A stretch of DNA of 41,337 nt from CAYYJM01 sp964471755 (GCA_964471755.1 CAYYJM010000021.1:1-41337), one strand, 5' to 3'. Shown: positions 24,253 through 32,770, numbered from the stretch's first letter. Translations and numbers: made by a program. Notes: generated by a model not told the origin, from the sequence alone.

Positions 24253-24280
24253 AATATATCTCGACATCAAGATGTGTCAA
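24253..24280 (-). promoter_or_regulatory. arsR operon promoter with operator in the spacer
   Basis: Read on the minus strand, TTGACA (24280-24275) and TATATT (24258-24253) are separated by 16 bases, a near-consensus sigma-70 promoter. The spacer contains the palindrome ACATC-TT-GATGT. Its position between -35 and -10 would let a repressor block polymerase. The GTG start of arsR is about 22 bases from the -10. Autoregulation by the ArsR protein is inferred. Confidence 0.65.
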
Positions 24281-24414
24281 GAATAATCTCTTTCCAGGAA
24301 CCCCTGGAGGGGATACACTGGGGAAGGTTTCCCTTCGAGGGTGCGTGGTGCGTCATCAGGAAGTGAGCGGCCACAGTACCAACGGACAGGTCTTTGCGAT
24401 GAAGGGAGAAGCGG

Positions 24415-26844
24415 GTGGTCACTGATCCCCGTGACGATCTTCCTGATGAGCATCCGACGTGGATCTCACCGAGTTCGTTCGGCGAGTACGGCGAGTCGTC
24501 CTGCGCGGCGAGTCGGCCGGAATCGCTGATCGCGCTGCGGGATAGTCTGGTACGCTGCCGATCGAGCCAGATCACGATGAAGATGGAGGGGCCGGCGATC
24601 GAGGCGTTCCTCGACCCGCCACAAGGGCCCGACGAGATCGGTCGGCTTACCAAGTACCGGCTCCTGCGCCTGCTCGGCGAAGGGGGCATGGGCCGGGTCT
24701 ACGAGGCCGAGGACACCCAGCTGCAACGGCTCGTCGCGCTGAAGATCCTTCTGCCGGTCCATGCCGGCGATCGCTCGCTCCGGGATCGCTTCCTGCACGA
24801 GGCGCGGGCCCTGGCTCGTCTGGCACACCCGCACATCGTCGCCGTGTACGACTACGGCCTGGCCCGGACGGCCGATGGCGGTGCCGATCTGCCCTACCTG
24901 GCCATGCAGTTGCTGGTCGGCGAGTCGGTCGAGTCGGCGGTCCTGCGCCAGGGGACGCTGGACGTGGCCGAGACGCTGCGCATCGCCCGCGAGACGGCCG
25001 AGGGGCTGGCCGCGGCCCACGACAAGGGACTGATCCATCGCGACATCAAGCCGTCGAACCTGTGGCTGGAGACGCCCGACGGGTCGGTGCGGATTCTCGA
25101 TTTCGGCCTGGCCCGGGCTCTGAGCGGTACGACTCCGGTGCAGGTGAGTTCCGGCGGCATGATGCTCGGCACGCCGGCGTTCATGGCTCCGGAGCAGGCT
25201 CGCGGCGAAGCGGTCGATGGCCGGACGGACCTGTTCAGTCTCGGCTGCGTCCTCTACACGGTGCTGGCCGGCGAGGTGCCGTTCGACGGGCCGAGCGTGA
25301 TGGCCGTGCTGACTCGGCTGGCGGTGTACGATCCGCCACCGCTGACCGTGAAGGTGCCCGGAATCGCGGCCGGCGTGTCGGCGCTGGTGAGTCGGATGAT
25401 GGCCAAGGACCCGATGGATCGGCCGGCGAACGCCCACGTCGTGATCGAGCAGATCCGCGAACTGGAAACGCCACCGGCGCTGGGGGGAAAGTCGCATCCC
25501 GCCGTTGGCGTGATCCCGGAGCGTGAGCGGCCGGAGTCGGGTTCTCCCGACCGGATGACCCGTCGCCGACTTCTGGCCGTGGCGGGGAGTCTCGGTGGCC
25601 TGGTGGGTCTGGGCGGCCTGGCGTGGTGGTTGAACCCCTGGTCGAGCCGGGGCAGCGGTGAGCCGATCAAGGTCGGTATTCTGCATTCCGCCTCGGGAAC
25701 GATGAGTGGTAGCGAGATTCCCGTCATCGAGATGACGCAACTGGCCCTGGAGGAGTTGAACGACCAGGGCGGACTGCTGGGCCGGAAGGTGCAGCCGATC
25801 CTGGCCGATGGTGCGTCCAGCGAGCAGATCTTTGCTCGCGAGGCGGAGCGGCTCATCAGTGACGAGGGGGTGGTCGCCCTGTTCGGCTGCTGGACCAGTG
25901 CCAGCCGCAAGGCGGTCAAGACGGTCGTCGAGGATCGCCGGAACCTGCTCTTCTACCCGGTTCAGTACGAGGGACTGGAGGAGTCGCCGCGGATCGTCTA
26001 CACGGGAGCGGCCCCGAACCAGCAGTTGCTGCCGGCGGTGCACTGGTGCGTGGATCAAAAGAAGAAGCGAACGTTCTTCCTCGTTGGCAGCGATTACATC
26101 TTCCCGCATGCCGCCAACGCGCTGCTGCGCCATCGACTGGAGGAACGAGTCGGCCCCAACGCCGTCGTCGGAGAGGCGTACGCTCCGCTGGGTGGCACGC
26201 GGATGCGGCAGATCGTCGAGACGATCCAGAAGACCCGGCCGGAGGTGATCCTCAACACGGTCAACGGCGACAACAACGTCGATTTCTTCCGGGCGTTGCA
26301 GCAGGCGAACATCACGCCGCAGGGGACGCTGATCGTCTCGTTCAGTCTGGACGAGCAGAGCGTGCGTCGGCTGGAGCCGGGCCAGGTGGCCGGCAGTTAC
26401 ACGGCGTGGAACTACTTCGCCAGTCTGCCGGGCCCGGTCAACGAGGAGTTCAAGGGCCGCTACCATCGGCGCTTTGGTGCCTTCAAGGCGGTGACGGATC
26501 CGATGGAGGCGGCCTGGTTGAGCGTCCAGATCTGGGCACACGCGGTTCGCCAGTGCCGTCGGCCGGAGGACATCGACGCGGTGCTGCGCTGCGTGGGCAG
26601 CGCCCGGATCAACGCCCCGGAAGGACCGGACGTACAGGTCGATCCGGAGAACCATCATACCTGGAAGTACTTCCGCATCGGCCGGGTCACGCCGACGGGC
26701 GAGATGGTGGTGATCCACGAGGAGAACACCCCGCGACGGCCCGAGCCGTTCCCGACGTACCGGTCGCGAGACGAGTGGCGGGCCTGGTTGAATGGCTGGT
26801 ATCGGCGATGGAACAACCGCTGGAGCGCACCGGACGAGGGGTGA
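24415..26844 (+). CDS. Receptor-type Ser/Thr protein kinase fused to UrtA/AmiC-like substrate-binding domain
   Basis: An 809-residue protein starting at GTG 24415 with GGGAG six bases upstream. About residues 81-350 are a Hanks-type kinase: GEGGMGRVYEAED, K110 in VALKILL, H208-R-D210 in LIHRDIKPSN, D229-F-G, and APEQARGEAVDGRTDLFSLG. A proline-rich linker leads to a single membrane helix at about 384-406, preceded by TRRRLL. Residues of about 417-800 match urea/short-chain amide-binding proteins (UrtA, AmiC-like): 'PIKVGILHSASGTMSGSE', 'LFGCWTSASRKAVKTVVED', 'NLLFYPVQYEG', 'YTGAAPNQQLLPAVHW'. The kinase should be cytoplasmic and the sensor periplasmic. No transporter genes lie nearby, so the domain probably senses rather than delivers a ligand. 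The ligand is inferred from family only. Confidence 0.9.
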   Translation: MVTDPRDDLPDEHPTWISPSSFGEYGESSCAASRPESLIALRDSLVRCRSSQITMKMEGPAIEAFLDPPQGPDEIGRLTKYRLLRLLGEGGMGRVYEAEDTQLQRLVALKILLPVHAGDRSLRDRFLHEARALARLAHPHIVAVYDYGLARTADGGADLPYLAMQLLVGESVESAVLRQGTLDVAETLRIARETAEGLAAAHDKGLIHRDIKPSNLWLETPDGSVRILDFGLARALSGTTPVQVSSGGMMLGTPAFMAPEQARGEAVDGRTDLFSLGCVLYTVLAGEVPFDGPSVMAVLTRLAVYDPPPLTVKVPGIAAGVSALVSRMMAKDPMDRPANAHVVIEQIRELETPPALGGKSHPAVGVIPERERPESGSPDRMTRRRLLAVAGSLGGLVGLGGLAWWLNPWSSRGSGEPIKVGILHSASGTMSGSEIPVIEMTQLALEELNDQGGLLGRKVQPILADGASSEQIFAREAERLISDEGVVALFGCWTSASRKAVKTVVEDRRNLLFYPVQYEGLEESPRIVYTGAAPNQQLLPAVHWCVDQKKKRTFFLVGSDYIFPHAANALLRHRLEERVGPNAVVGEAYAPLGGTRMRQIVETIQKTRPEVILNTVNGDNNVDFFRALQQANITPQGTLIVSFSLDEQSVRRLEPGQVAGSYTAWNYFASLPGPVNEEFKGRYHRRFGAFKAVTDPMEAAWLSVQIWAHAVRQCRRPEDIDAVLRCVGSARINAPEGPDVQVDPENHHTWKYFRIGRVTPTGEMVVIHEENTPRRPEPFPTYRSRDEWRAWLNGWYRRWNNRWSAPDEG

Positions 26845-26864
26845 GAACGTCGGGATAATCGCCA

Positions 26865-26877
26865 GCGCCGCTCGCCA
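26865..26877. repeat. Short intergenic copy of the GCGCCGCTCGCCA element
   Basis: GCGCCGCTCGCCA also occurs at 24-36. Both lie in non-coding DNA. Thirteen shared bases in GC-rich DNA are weak evidence, but the sharing of the CGCTCGCC end with the 18265-18345 and 10-35 repeats is suggestive. Confidence 0.25.
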
Positions 26878-26957
26878 TCACCGACAGAAGAAATAGACTG
26901 GCCCTGCCCCGCTCCATCGGGTATCTGGTAGAGCATCCATCCTGGGGGGGCTTCCTG

Positions 26958-29540
26958 ATGCGCTGCTGGGTCACGCTGATCGTCTCGTCACTCCTTCCGC
27001 TCTCTCCGCTCTCGGCCCAGGCACCGTCGAAACCCGTCGAGTTTGAGCGCGACGTGCGCCCCATTCTGGAGGCTCGTTGCGTCTCCTGTCATGGACCGAA
27101 GAAGCAGCGCGGCGGCCTCCGCCTGGACAGCGGCCCGGCCCTGTTTCAGGGCGGAGACTCGGGCGCGATCCTGGTTCCGGGCAAGGCGACCGAGAGCGGC
27201 CTGCTGCGTCGGGTGATCAGCGCCGACGAGAGCGAGCGCATGCCGCCCACAGGCGAACGCCTGTCGCCGGCCCAGGTGGCGCTGGTGCGTGCATGGATCG
27301 ACCAGGGGGCGAAGACGACCGGGCCGAAGACCGTCGCGGCGGAGACGCACTGGGCGTTCCAGCCCCTGCGGCCGATCGTGCCGGAAATCCGAGACGCGAC
27401 GTCGCCCCTCCGAAACGCGATCGATTCCTTTCTGCTGGCGAAGTTACGCGGCAAGGGGCTCGACTTCAGCCCGGAGGCTGACCGGGCGACGCTCATTCGC
27501 CGGCTTTCCTTTGACCTGATCGGCCTGCCGCCGACGCCGGAGGAGGTCGATGCGTTTGTTGCTGACGCTCGGCCAGATGCGTACGAACGGCTGGTCGAGC
27601 GCCTGCTGGCATCGCCGCACTTCGGCGAACGCTGGGGCCGACACTGGCTCGACGTGGTGCGCTTCGCCGAGAGCCACGGCTTCGAGATGAACCAGCCCCG
27701 GCCGACCGCCTGGCGGTATCGCGACTGGGTGATCCGGGCGTTCAATCGGGACATGCCGTACGACCGCTTCGTGCAGGCGCAGCTGGCCGGCGACGCCCTC
27801 GGCGAGGACGAGGCGACCGGCTTTCTCGTCGCCGGGCCCTGGGATCAGGTCAAGAGCCCCGATCCGGTGCTGACGGCGAACCAGCGGGCCGACGAGCTGC
27901 ACGACATGATCGGCACGACCGGCAGCGCGTTTCTCGGCCTGACCGTCGCCTGTGCGCGCTGTCATGCCCACAAGTTCGATCCGATCCCGCAGGCGGATTA
28001 CTACGCGATCAAGGCCGTTCTCGATGGTGTGCAGCACGGCGAGCGAGCGTTGCCCGTTGCGCCGCTGGTGGGCGAACCTCGACGCCGGCCGGCGGTCCAG
28101 ACGGGAGCGAACCGGGAGGATTTCGAGCCGACGCCGGCCCGGTTCCTGCGTTTCACCGTGCTGGGCACGTCGGACGCGGAGCCGTGCCTGGACGAACTGG
28201 AGGCGTTCACGGCCGACGGCGTGAACGTCGCCCTGGCGAGCGTTGGCACGAAGGCGACCGCCTCGGGGTCGTACGTCGGCAATCCCTTCCACCGGCTGGA
28301 ACACGTCATCGATGGTCGGTACGGCAACCAGCAATCGTGGATTTCCAATCAGCGGGGCAAGGGCTGGGTACGGCTCGAGTTCCCCAACGAGGTGCAACTG
28401 GTGCGCGTCGTCTGGAGTCGCGATCGAACCGAGCCGCCGCGTTACCGGGATCGGCTGGCGACACGCTACCGGATCGAGGTCTCGCGCGATGGCAAGGACT
28501 GGCAGGCCGTTGCCAGTGGTGCCGACCGCGAGTCCGGAAGTGTGAATTCGGCGAGCATGGCGTACCTGGGGCGGTTCACGCAGCCGGGGCCGACGCGGCG
28601 GTTTCATCGTGGGGATCCGACGCAGCCGCGCGAGGCGATCGCTCCCAGCGTGCTGACCGGGATCGGGCCGCGGCAGGCGATCCCGGCCGACGCCCCGGAG
28701 CGGCAACGTCGGCTGGCCCTGGCCCGGTGGATCACGTCGCCGGACAATCCACTGACGGCGCGAGTGATCGTCAACCGTCTCTGGCAGCACCACTTCGGCA
28801 CGGGGATCGTCGAGACGCCGAGCGATTTCGGCAAGAATGGCGGTCAGCCGAGCCATCCCGAGTTGCTCGACTGGCTGGCGAACGAACTGGTTCGGAGCGG
28901 CTGGAGCCTGAAGCACGTTCATCGGGCGATCGTGCTGTCGGCAGCGTATCGGCAGTCGAGTCGCTCGCGGGCCGAGGGGCAGGCCGTCGATGCCGGCGAT
29001 CGGCTGCTGTGGCGTTATCCGCCGCAGCGGCGCGAGGCGGAAGCGCTCCGCGACGCGATCCTGGAGACGACCGGCCTGCTCGATCGGCGGATGGGCGGCG
29101 CGGGCTTCATCCTCTTCGAGCCGAACACGAACTATGTGCGGGTGTACAAGCCGAAGGAGACGTTCGGGCCGGCGGAGTATCGGCGGATGGTCTACTGGAG
29201 CAAGCCGCGCATGCACCTCGACGACACGTTCGGAGCGTTCGACTGTCCCGATGGCGGCCAGATCGCGCCGCGTCGGAACGTCTCGACGACGGCGTTGCAG
29301 GCGCTGAATCTGCTCAATAGCCCGTTCCTGATCCAGCAGTCGAAGGCGTTCGCGGAGCGGGTCCGACGCGAGGTCGGTGACATGCCGGTGTCGCAGATTC
29401 GGCGAGCCTTCCGGCTGGCCTTCCAGCGTGGCCCCACCTCGCTGGAGGAGGCCGGGGCCCTGACCCTGGTGCGCGAGCATGGCCTGGAATCGCTGTGCCG
29501 GGCGCTGCTGAACGCGAACGAGTTCGTGTACGTCGAGTGA
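26958..29540 (+). CDS. PSCyt1/PSCyt2/PSD1 protein with discoidin-like insert
   Basis: The 860-residue secreted protein has a signal peptide (ending SAQ, residue 21), a PSCyt1 c-type heme domain with C41-V-S-C44-H45 and MPPTGERLS, and 'HWAFQPLRPIVPEI'. PSCyt2 (DUF1549) follows: 'LLAKLRGKGLDFSPEADRATLIRRLSFDLIGLPPTPEEVDAF' (landmarks only), FGERWGRHWLDVVRFAES. A second heme-type motif is C332-A-R-C335-H336. About residues 390-520 form an F5/8 type C-like domain ('RFLRFTVLG', 'ATASGSYVGNPFHRLEHVIDGR'). The PSD1 (DUF1553) region follows to the C-terminus. The role is thought to be periplasmic electron transfer in polysaccharide breakdown. Its usual DUF1501 partner is here 1.4 kb downstream. Confidence 0.9.
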   Translation: MRCWVTLIVSSLLPLSPLSAQAPSKPVEFERDVRPILEARCVSCHGPKKQRGGLRLDSGPALFQGGDSGAILVPGKATESGLLRRVISADESERMPPTGERLSPAQVALVRAWIDQGAKTTGPKTVAAETHWAFQPLRPIVPEIRDATSPLRNAIDSFLLAKLRGKGLDFSPEADRATLIRRLSFDLIGLPPTPEEVDAFVADARPDAYERLVERLLASPHFGERWGRHWLDVVRFAESHGFEMNQPRPTAWRYRDWVIRAFNRDMPYDRFVQAQLAGDALGEDEATGFLVAGPWDQVKSPDPVLTANQRADELHDMIGTTGSAFLGLTVACARCHAHKFDPIPQADYYAIKAVLDGVQHGERALPVAPLVGEPRRRPAVQTGANREDFEPTPARFLRFTVLGTSDAEPCLDELEAFTADGVNVALASVGTKATASGSYVGNPFHRLEHVIDGRYGNQQSWISNQRGKGWVRLEFPNEVQLVRVVWSRDRTEPPRYRDRLATRYRIEVSRDGKDWQAVASGADRESGSVNSASMAYLGRFTQPGPTRRFHRGDPTQPREAIAPSVLTGIGPRQAIPADAPERQRRLALARWITSPDNPLTARVIVNRLWQHHFGTGIVETPSDFGKNGGQPSHPELLDWLANELVRSGWSLKHVHRAIVLSAAYRQSSRSRAEGQAVDAGDRLLWRYPPQRREAEALRDAILETTGLLDRRMGGAGFILFEPNTNYVRVYKPKETFGPAEYRRMVYWSKPRMHLDDTFGAFDCPDGGQIAPRRNVSTTALQALNLLNSPFLIQQSKAFAERVRREVGDMPVSQIRRAFRLAFQRGPTSLEEAGALTLVREHGLESLCRALLNANEFVYVE

Positions 29541-29609
29541 AGTGGCCTTCGGCTGGTCCGGTTTCCGAGCGGTGTTACCCTGGTGCGGTCCTCAAGGAGG
29601 GATTCGATC

Positions 29610-30182
29610 ATGACGACGATGCCTGCTCCGACGCCGACGCTCACGCCGGTCCTGCTGACCGCCGAGGACTTTGCGGCGCGCTACGCGAACGTCCACGCCG
29701 AACTCGTCAAGGGGATCGTGAAGGAGTATCCTGTGCCCTGGCCCAAACACGGCTTTCTCTGCACCAACATCGCCTGGCTTCTGACGGTTCACGTCAAGGA
29801 ACACGACCTCGGCCGGGTCGCCACGAATGATTCCTGGATTCAAACGGGGAGAAACCCCGACACGGTTCGCGGGGCCGATGTCTGCTTCTTCAGCTACGAG
29901 CGCTTGCCGAAAGGCAAGGTCCCCGAAGGGCTCCTGCCGGTCGTCCCGGAACTCGTCGTCGAGGTGCGCTCGCCGTCGGATCGCTGGGACGCCATCTTCA
30001 CCAAGGTGGGGGAGTATCTCGCGGCCGGGGTGCGTGTCGTCGTCGTCCTCGACCCGAAGAGCGAGACGGCGTCCGTCTACCGACTGGAAGAACTCCAGCA
30101 GACCTTCCACAACGGCGACCCGCTGGTCGTCCCTGACGTGCTGCCCGGGTTCTCGGTGGCGGTGAGCCGCCTGTTCGAGTAA
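29610..30182 (+). CDS. Uma2-family putative restriction endonuclease-like protein
   Basis: The ATG at 29610 has AAGGAGG nine bases upstream. The 190-residue protein matches Uma2 (DUF820, PF05685): 'HAELVKGIVKEYPVPW', 'GADVCFFSYERLPKG', 'PELVVEVRSPSDRW', 'YLAAGVRVVVVLDPKSETASVY', with the DV...E.K-like core of a PD-(D/E)XK nuclease fold (D103, E127 region). Uma2 proteins are numerous in planctomycetes and cyanobacteria; their role is not settled and most occur without methylase partners, as here. It sits between the PSD1 gene and an unknown secreted protein, breaking the usual PSD1-DUF1501 pair. Confidence 0.85.
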   Translation: MTTMPAPTPTLTPVLLTAEDFAARYANVHAELVKGIVKEYPVPWPKHGFLCTNIAWLLTVHVKEHDLGRVATNDSWIQTGRNPDTVRGADVCFFSYERLPKGKVPEGLLPVVPELVVEVRSPSDRWDAIFTKVGEYLAAGVRVVVVLDPKSETASVYRLEELQQTFHNGDPLVVPDVLPGFSVAVSRLFE

Positions 30183-30183
30183 G

Positions 30184-30204
30184 GCCAGCCGCGCGGCTTG
30201 GCCG
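30184..30204 (+). terminator. Palindrome after Uma2 gene
   Basis: GGCCAGCCGC and GCGGCTTGGCC are near-complementary arms immediately after the Uma2 stop. Terminator-like, without a long T-run. Confidence 0.4.
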
Positions 30205-30301
30205 GATTCCACAACCACCGTACCATATAGAGGGTTGTGTCAATTCGAGATGCAGCCCTTCGGGAACGGTCTCCCTCGCCACCTTCTTCTGGAGCACAAC
30301 C

Positions 30302-30982
30302 ATGCTGGCGCGGAACCTCACCCTGGGTATGTTGGTCGTGGCGATCACCTTGACCGCGACGCCGACAGCCTCGGCCCAGGTCGATTACAGCAGTGCCCTG
30401 ATCAAGATCCTGACGCCCATCATCCAGCGCGAACTCAGCGAAGCCCTGAAGGACATCGCCCGGGTGCCCGATCCGCCGGCGCGCAAGGTCCAGGTCGGAC
30501 CGACCGTCGGCGAGAACCAGCTCATCCTCGGCCGCAAGACGTTCGACGTCCAGACCGGCCATTACCAGAGCTACGCCGGCAACGCCGAAACGGTCGTCAA
30601 GCTCGTCTCGACGGTGCCGTGCGAAGGGCTGTACGGGATCAAGGTCTCCGCGGTGCAATGCTCTCTCCAGGCGACGCCGGGGTTCATCCTCGTGCAGGTC
30701 ACCCTGCCGCGCGTGGGGCTGTACAAGCTGGTGCTGAACTACGAGAAGCAGGAGAAGGTGATCCGCTCGGGATTCACGCCGCAATGGTTCGTGCAGGGGA
30801 CGATCCGCCGGCTAGAAGCCGAGATCCCCGCGGCCGTGACGATGGTCGGAACGTGGACGGGTGAGTCGTTCCTGGATGAGGTCAACGCCGTCGCCCGGGT
30901 GCAGTTCCAGAAGGCGCTCGAGACGCACCTGAATAAAAGCCGGCTGCCGGCCGGACCGTCGTTCTACGTCATTGTACGCTAA
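30302..30982 (+). CDS. Unknown secreted protein (226 residues)
   Basis: A signal peptide (MLARNLTLGMLVVAITLTATPTASA) is followed by a mostly beta/alpha mixed protein with 'VGPTVGENQLILGRKTFDV', 'CEGLYGIKVSAVQC' (two cysteines, possible disulfide), 'PGFILVQVTLPRVGLYKLVLNYEK' and 'TGESFLDEVNAVARVQF'. No family is recognised. GGAG lies seven bases before the ATG. It ends 14 bases before the DUF1501 start, so the two are probably co-transcribed and its role may concern the same envelope process. Confidence 0.7.
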   Translation: MLARNLTLGMLVVAITLTATPTASAQVDYSSALIKILTPIIQRELSEALKDIARVPDPPARKVQVGPTVGENQLILGRKTFDVQTGHYQSYAGNAETVVKLVSTVPCEGLYGIKVSAVQCSLQATPGFILVQVTLPRVGLYKLVLNYEKQEKVIRSGFTPQWFVQGTIRRLEAEIPAAVTMVGTWTGESFLDEVNAVARVQFQKALETHLNKSRLPAGPSFYVIVR

Positions 30983-30996
30983 CCACCGGAGCCGAC

Positions 30997-32418
30997 ATGC
31001 GAAGCCACCTGCTCGACCGCCGCTCGTTCCTTGGCCACGCGGCCGCCGGGTTGCCGGCGATCGCCCTGGCCTCACTCCTCCACGCCGAGCCGCGCCCGAC
31101 TGTAAATCCACTGTCACCGCGCAAGCCGCACTTCGCGCCGAAGGCGAAGCGCGTGCTGGCCATCTTCTGCTCGGGGGCGGTGAGCCAGGTCGATACGTTC
31201 GACTACAAGCCGGAGCTGGTCAAGCGCGCCGGTCAGCCGTTGCCGGGGTCGGACAAGCTCATCACGTTTCAGGGCGAGAACGGCAACCTGGCCGCGCCGT
31301 TGTGGCCGTTCAAGCCGCGTGGGCAGTCGGGCAAGTACATCTCCGATCTGCTACCGCACCTGGCCGAGTTGGCCGACGAGTTGTGCTTCATCCACTCGCT
31401 GACGGCCAAGAGCAACACGCACGGGCCGGGCGAGAACCAGATGAGTACGGGCTTCACGCTCGACGGCTTCCCCAGTGTCGGAGCGTGGGTCAGCTACGCG
31501 CTCGGGACGGAATGTGCCGACCTGCCGGCGTTCGTGGCCATTCCCGATCCGCGCGGTGTGCCGCAGGTCGGGCCGAACAACTGGGCCAGCGCGTTCCTGC
31601 CGGCCGTCTTCCAGGGCACGGCGTTCGGAGCGGATCGGCCCATCCCGCACCTGGCCCGGCCTGCCGAGATCGATGCGAAGACAGATCGAGCGACGCGCGA
31701 TTTTCTCCATCGGCTCAATCGCGAGCATGCCGAGCGACACTCCGGTGACAGTGAACTGGAGGCCCGCATCGCCAGCTACGAGTTGGCCGCGAAGATGCAA
31801 CTGAAGGCCGCCGAGGTAGCCGATCTCTCGAAGGAGTCGGCCGAGACACATCGGCTGTATGGCACCGACGACGCGAACAAGGTGAAGGCCGGCTTCGGCC
31901 GGAACTGTCTGCTCGCCAGGCGGTTGCTGGAACGCGACGTGCGTTTCGTGCAGGTCTTCAACGGCTCGTACGCCATGGGCGAGGGCGTCGGCAACTGGGA
32001 CGGCCACAAGACGCTCAAGAAGCAATACGACGTTCACGGCCCGATCCTCGACCAGCCGTGCGCAGCCCTGGTGAAGGATCTGAAGCGGACGGGCCTGCTG
32101 ACCGACACGCTGGTCGTGTGGGTGACGGAGTTTGGTCGGATGCCGACGTTCCAGAAGGGGGCGAGCGGCCGCGACCACAATCCGCACGGCTTCACGGCCT
32201 GGCTCGCCGGGGCGGGCGTGAAGAAGGGATTCTCCTTCGGTGCGACGGACGATTTTGGCCACAAGGCGGTCGAGGATGTGTTGACGATCCACGACCTGCA
32301 CGCGACGGTGCTGCACCTGCTCGGCCTCGATCACGAGAAGCTGACGTTCTACCACAACGGCATCCATCGCCGACTGACGGACGTGCATGGCCACGTCGTC
32401 AAGGCGGTGCTGGCGTAG
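30997..32418 (+). CDS. DUF1501 domain-containing protein, Tat-exported
   Basis: The 473-residue protein has a twin-arginine leader 'LLDRRSFLGHAAAGLPAIALASLL' (quoted in part) and the DUF1501 core: 'AIFCSGAVSQVDTFDYKPELV', 'FIHSLTAKSNTHGPGENQM', 'WVTEFGRMPTFQKGASGRDHNPHG' and 'IHDLHATVLHLLGLDHEKLTF'. Compared with the 434-residue copy at 6984 it is the longer, more typical sulfatase-like form with 'HGFTAWLAGAGVKKG'. In planctomycetes this partners a PSD1 protein, which here is encoded 1.4 kb upstream in the same direction. GGAG precedes the ATG closely. Confidence 0.9.
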   Translation: MRSHLLDRRSFLGHAAAGLPAIALASLLHAEPRPTVNPLSPRKPHFAPKAKRVLAIFCSGAVSQVDTFDYKPELVKRAGQPLPGSDKLITFQGENGNLAAPLWPFKPRGQSGKYISDLLPHLAELADELCFIHSLTAKSNTHGPGENQMSTGFTLDGFPSVGAWVSYALGTECADLPAFVAIPDPRGVPQVGPNNWASAFLPAVFQGTAFGADRPIPHLARPAEIDAKTDRATRDFLHRLNREHAERHSGDSELEARIASYELAAKMQLKAAEVADLSKESAETHRLYGTDDANKVKAGFGRNCLLARRLLERDVRFVQVFNGSYAMGEGVGNWDGHKTLKKQYDVHGPILDQPCAALVKDLKRTGLLTDTLVVWVTEFGRMPTFQKGASGRDHNPHGFTAWLAGAGVKKGFSFGATDDFGHKAVEDVLTIHDLHATVLHLLGLDHEKLTFYHNGIHRRLTDVHGHVVKAVLA

Positions 32419-32435
32419 TTCTACTGTCGGTCTTC

Positions 32436-32462
32436 GGCGAGCCAGGAGCGTCAGCGACTGGA
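32436..32462. repeat. Short palindromic repeat ending in GGCGAGC
   Basis: The sequence GGCGAGCCAGGAGCGTCAGC and following bases carries CCAG...CTGG arms. Its GGCGAGC end is shared, in either orientation, with the repeats at 18265-18345 and 35237-35375. It lies 18 bases after the DUF1501 stop. I regard it as a degenerate member of a dispersed repeat. Confidence 0.4.
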
Positions 32463-32472
32463 GTTTGCGCTT

Positions 32473-32646
32473 CTAGCCCGGATTTCTCACTGGGTGTCGA
32501 TCGTAGGATGGTATTGGTCGCGCCACGACCCGACGCAGGTTCTGCACCGCCTGCACGAACACCCCCTGATAAGGGCACACGCTCGCCAGTTGCACCGCCA
32601 ACCGACGCACGCTCACCACCACCATCGCCGCCAGGACGAAGGTCAG
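32473..32646 (-). pseudogene. C-terminal gene fragment of possible mobile-element origin
   Basis: An open minus-strand frame without a start reads 'LAAMVVVSVRRLAVQLASV', 'CPYQGVFVQAVQNLRRVVA' and ends in RNPG-stop. It looks like the end of a protein with no N-terminus, cut at about 32640 where an opposite-strand fragment begins. The family is not recognised; a transposase C-terminus is a guess based on context. The 364-base gap 32419-32782 holds only this, the next fragment and a small repeat. Confidence 0.35.
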
Positions 32647-32647
32647 C

Positions 32648-32770
32648 GTCCCCGAGGCGTTGGTCGAGCGGATTCGAGCCTGTCACGACTCGGATCGCCT
32701 GGATGACTGGATGCTGGCAGCCGCATCCGTCGATACCCTGGACGAGTTTCTTCGGCAGACCGGGTTGTGA
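32648..32770 (+). pseudogene. C-terminal fragment resembling Rpn/DUF4351-type nuclease tail
   Basis: A plus-strand frame reads VPEALVERIRACHDSDRLDD ... VDTLDEFLRQTGL and stops at 32768-32770. This ending is similar to the C-terminal tail found on planctomycete Rpn/putative-transposase-like nucleases. The rest of the gene is absent: upstream sequence is the opposite-strand fragment. It appears to be a remnant of a gene broken by insertion or deletion. Confidence 0.4.

Noticed and set aside
24466..26718. 750-codon minus-strand open frame over the kinase gene
   Set aside because: Antisense reading of a GC-rich gene, with Arg/Leu/Asp/His bias and no recognisable domain. The kinase frame is unambiguous.
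27444..29480. 678-codon minus-strand open frame over the PSD1 gene
   Set aside because: Antisense artefact of GC skew at third codon positions; no motifs.
32494..32706. Short plus-strand frame with histidine-rich text
   Set aside because: No start signals; lies across the junction of two fragments and has no coherent protein composition.
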